Shown here: one piece after another, positions 61,821 through 64,000 of the stretch
Numbering within the stretch: position 1 is the stretch's first letter
How the letters are laid out: the number at the start of each line of letters is the position of its first letter
Source of the DNA: Pseudomonas taeanensis MS-3
Lineage (GTDB): Bacteria; Pseudomonadota; Gammaproteobacteria; Pseudomonadales; Pseudomonadaceae
Direction of reading: 5' to 3'
DNA: 64,000 bases
Assembly: GCF_000498575.2 (NCBI RefSeq)
Contig: NZ_AWSQ01000001.1
Span: 546,859 to 610,858, forward strand
Notes under the pieces: generated by a model
Told to the model about the DNA's origin: nothing
Seen by the model: the letters and a program-made list of their open reading frames with translations, nothing else
Databases searched by the model: none
Program-made: the position numbers and the translations under genes

Positions 61821-62735
61821 TCAGGGCTGCGAAGCCTGCAACTGACGCTGCGCCAGTTTCTGCTTCTTGTAACTCAGGGCTGCTGCCGGCACGGTGCTGA
61901 CCTTGCCGGTTTCCAGCCAGCGCTTCAGGCGGTTGGCGTCGGCCATGTGGGTGTATTTGCCGAAGGCATCGAGCACCACGAACGCCACTTGGCGCTTGGC
62001 CATGACCGTGCGCATCACCAAACAATGGCCGGCCTCGTCGGTGAAACCGGTCTTGGTCAGCTGAATACTCCAATCGGTCTTATGCACCAGGCGATTGGTA
62101 TTGCGAAAACCCAGGCTGTAATTGGGCTTGCGGAATGCCACGCTGCGCTCGCGGGTGGTGCTGAACTGCTCGATCAGCGGGTACTGCTGGCTGGCCTTGA
62201 GCAGCAGCACCAGGTCGTTGGCACTGGAGACGTTGCGCTCCGACAACCCGGTCGGCTCGACGAAGTGGCTGCGGCTCATACCCAAGGCGCGGGCCTTGGC
62301 GTTCATCGCTGCGACGAAGGCCGCGTGCCCACCCGGATAATGATGGGCCAGGCTGGCCGCCGCGCGGTTTTCCGAAGACATCAGCGCCAGCAGGAGCATG
62401 TCGCGGCGGCTGATCTCGCTGCCCACCCGCACCCGCGAGAACACCCCGCGCATCTCTGCGGTGTCGCGGATAACGATCGGCAATTGTTGATCCAGCGGCA
62501 GCTTGGCATCCAGGGCGACCATGGCGGTCATCAGCTTGGTCACCGAGGCGATTGGCACCACCACATCCGGATGGCTGGAATACAGCACCTGATTGGTTTT
62601 CAGGTCGACCACCAAGGCACTGCCCGAAGCCAGCTCCTGATAGGCAGGGGCCTTTTCGGCGGCCTCAAGGTTCGACGCAACTACAGCCGCGCTGCACAGC
62701 AGCAACAGACTTACTATCGAATGACGAATTTTCAC
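61821..62735 (-). CDS. pbpG: D-alanyl-D-alanine endopeptidase PbpG
   Basis: This periplasmic enzyme of about 304 residues cleaves D-Ala-diaminopimelate cross-links in peptidoglycan (S11 family). Motifs are SVTK (Ser64-Lys67), SSEN with Ser121-Glu-Asn123, and [10 protein letters not shown] signal peptide ([22 protein letters not shown]) precedes the catalytic part. No convincing ribosome site is present. GTG 62735 directly precedes KIRHS; GTG 62747, four codons earlier, is an alternative. Confidence 0.93.
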   Translation of the reverse strand: MKIRHSIVSLLLLCSAAVVASNLEAAEKAPAYQELASGSALVVDLKTNQVLYSSHPDVVVPIASVTKLMTAMVALDAKLPLDQQLPIVIRDTAEMRGVFSRVRVGSEISRRDMLLLALMSSENRAAASLAHHYPGGHAAFVAAMNAKARALGMSRSHFVEPTGLSERNVSSANDLVLLLKASQQYPLIEQFSTTRERSVAFRKPNYSLGFRNTNRLVHKTDWSIQLTKTGFTDEAGHCLVMRTVMAKRQVAFVVLDAFGKYTHMADANRLKRWLETGKVSTVPAAALSYKKQKLAQRQLQASQP

Positions 62736-62868
62736 GGGTTGCTTCACAAGAATAGGTGAGAGAAGGGCAGAACTGTGCGTTCTGACCGCCGTAGTATACG
62801 AAAATCGGCTCGCGTTCTTGGAGTGTAGGGCGTCTACAGCGCTGTATTTGTCCGTTCGGCGGAAGGTT

Positions 62869-63789
62869 TCAGGCGGGTGCGCCTTCATCCCTCAGTTCGA
62901 CCTGCAACCAGTCGACGAAACGCTGGGTCAGGCGCTGGCGACGTTTACGCTCGGGCAGGACCACGTAATAGCCCAGCTCTGAGCGTGCCTCCTGCGCACA
63001 GACGCGACACAAAAGATTCTGCGCGAGCAAGTTATCGACCAGATGACGCCAGCCAATCGCCACCCCTTGCCCGGCGATGGCGGCCTGAATCAACAGCGTG
63101 TAGTTATCGAAACGCAGCAAGCCCGAGCTAGGCGCCTCGGCGATATTCATGGCGCGGAACAGACCCTTCCAGTCGAACCAGCGGGTATGAACTTCGGGAC
63201 GCAGATGCAGCAAGGGCAGTTGCGCCAGTGCCGCTGGTTGCAGGGGCAATGACTGACCCTTGAGCAGTTGCGGGCTGCACACCGGAAATACCTCTTCGGC
63301 AAACAACAGGTGGGCCTCGCCGTGTTTGAAGCGGCCGTCACCGAAGGCGATGGCCACGTCGATCTCCGGGGGCATGCTGCTGAAGTCACGCTCGCTGGTG
63401 ATCAGGCTGACATCCACATCGGGGTGCGCCTGATGAAAGCGGTGCAGACGCGGCATCAGCCAATAAGCGGCAACGGCGAAATCGGTGGCCACCTGCAGCA
63501 CTTCTCGCTGCTGCCCGGCACTAACCGCGGCGAGGCCGGCATCGAGCACCTCGAGGCCTTCCTGCACGTAACGCAACAACAACTCACCGGCTTCGGTGAG
63601 GACAATGCCGCGATAGACCCGGTCGAACAGGCGAGTCGCCAACTGCTGTTCCAGGCGCTTGATCTGCTGACTGATCGCCGGCTGGCTGCTGCCCAGCTCG
63701 GCGGCTGCCGCGGTAAAGCTCAACTGGCGGGCGGCGGACTCGAACACCCGCAAAGCATCCAGAGAGATGCCCTCGATTGCCCTTAACAT
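62869..63789 (-). CDS. LysR regulator of choline sulfate utilisation (probable)
   Basis: This 306-residue LysR protein has a canonical N-terminus ([41 protein letters not shown]). It is divergent from the betC gene, with 110 bp between the starts, the arrangement seen for choline-sulfatase regulators in Pseudomonas. Choline or a derivative is the expected effector, by inference from that position only. Confidence 0.9.
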   Translation of the reverse strand: MLRAIEGISLDALRVFESAARQLSFTAAAAELGSSQPAISQQIKRLEQQLATRLFDRVYRGIVLTEAGELLLRYVQEGLEVLDAGLAAVSAGQQREVLQVATDFAVAAYWLMPRLHRFHQAHPDVDVSLITSERDFSSMPPEIDVAIAFGDGRFKHGEAHLLFAEEVFPVCSPQLLKGQSLPLQPAALAQLPLLHLRPEVHTRWFDWKGLFRAMNIAEAPSSGLLRFDNYTLLIQAAIAGQGVAIGWRHLVDNLLAQNLLCRVCAQEARSELGYYVVLPERKRRQRLTQRFVDWLQVELRDEGAPA

Positions 63790-63899
63790 AAGCTGTACTT
63801 ATCCAAGCTATGTATTCCTGCCGGGTTTACCGTGATTTTGTTTTGGCTTGATGATAGCCACAGCACTTTCGCATAATTCTTTTATATGGAATACCCGCC

Positions 63900-64000
63900 A
63901 TGAAGCGTCCCAATATTCTGTTCATCATGGCCGACCAGATGGCCGCGCCGCTCCTGCCCATCCATGACCCGGCCTCGCCGATCAAGATGCCCAACCTGGT
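63900..64000 (+). CDS. betC: Choline-sulfatase, N-terminal part (truncated)
   Basis: The first 33 codons read MKRPNILFIMADQMAAPLLP, then IHDPASPIKMPNL, and the frame runs off the window. NILFIMADQ is the start of the sulfatase alkaline-phosphatase-like domain. The region after it (betaine-pathway choline-sulfatase pattern) fits BetC. The enzyme cuts choline-O-sulfate to choline and sulfate. The position beside a divergent LysR gene supports the call. Confidence 0.85.
   Translation, partial: MKRPNILFIMADQMAAPLLPIHDPASPIKMPNL

Overview
The window reads as a chromosomal segment of a Pseudomonas species (Pseudomonas sensu lato). It has high GC content, many GTG and TTG starts and Pseudomonas-style intergenic REP and palindromic repeats. 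Several gene blocks match, from memory, the origin-proximal part of the P. aeruginosa chromosome: polA/DUF2782/thrB, znuA/zur-znuC-znuB, metN-metI-metQ, the coxBA-ctaG-coIII-SURF1-ctaA-cyoE-sco block with its carbonic anhydrase, prlC/yheV/radical SAM, and trpI/trpBA followed by betC with its LysR regulator. No rRNA, tRNA, CRISPR array, prophage or complete insertion sequence was found.

Layout. 1-3.9 kb: polA (cut by the window edge), a small DUF2782 protein, homoserine kinase and a two-helix membrane protein. 3.9-9.0 kb: a complete second aa3-type cytochrome c oxidase on the minus strand (subunits II, I, two different subunits III, and IV). Its subunit II carries two tandem c-type heme domains. 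9.4-12.5 kb: a zinc-uptake block, znuA facing zur-znuC-znuB, with a near-perfect Zur box between them. 12.6-17.7 kb: a lipoprotein, the methionine importer metNIQ, a LysR regulator and a VOC protein. 17.8-28.1 kb: the canonical aa3 oxidase operon on the minus strand, with its assembly factors (Cox11, SURF1, heme A and heme O synthases, Sco), then a hypothetical gene and a beta-carbonic anhydrase. 28.5-41.2 kb: a mannitol island (mtlR, mtlEFGK transporter, mtlD, mtlY, mtlZ) extended by pgi and a LamB-type porin. 41.4-53.9 kb: housekeeping and stress genes, including a radical SAM gene under a textbook LexA box, prlC, gamma-carbonic anhydrase, a HAD phosphatase, a Na+/H+ antiporter, OsmC, a flavin monooxygenase and dodecin. 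53.0-64.0 kb: trpI/trpBA, two tandem LysR paralogs, a GST, a PNPOx-flavoreductase-ferredoxin fusion, a DUF1348 protein, PbpG, and a LysR gene divergent from the start of betC.

How genes fit together. The two oxidases probably share one set of assembly and heme A genes, because the coxMNOP-like cluster has none of its own. The mannitol island encodes a full route: porin, ABC importer, oxidation of mannitol to fructose, phosphorylation to fructose-6-P, and isomerisation to glucose-6-P for the Entner-Doudoroff pathway. Possible Crc/Hfq CA motifs precede both the binding-protein gene and the porin gene.

The most notable unexplained structure is a ~165-bp MITE-like element present three times (28345-28509, 46472-46635, 47413-47576). 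Two copies lie in inverted orientation around a HAD phosphatase gene. A second, unrelated 142-bp palindromic element lies at 45689-45830.
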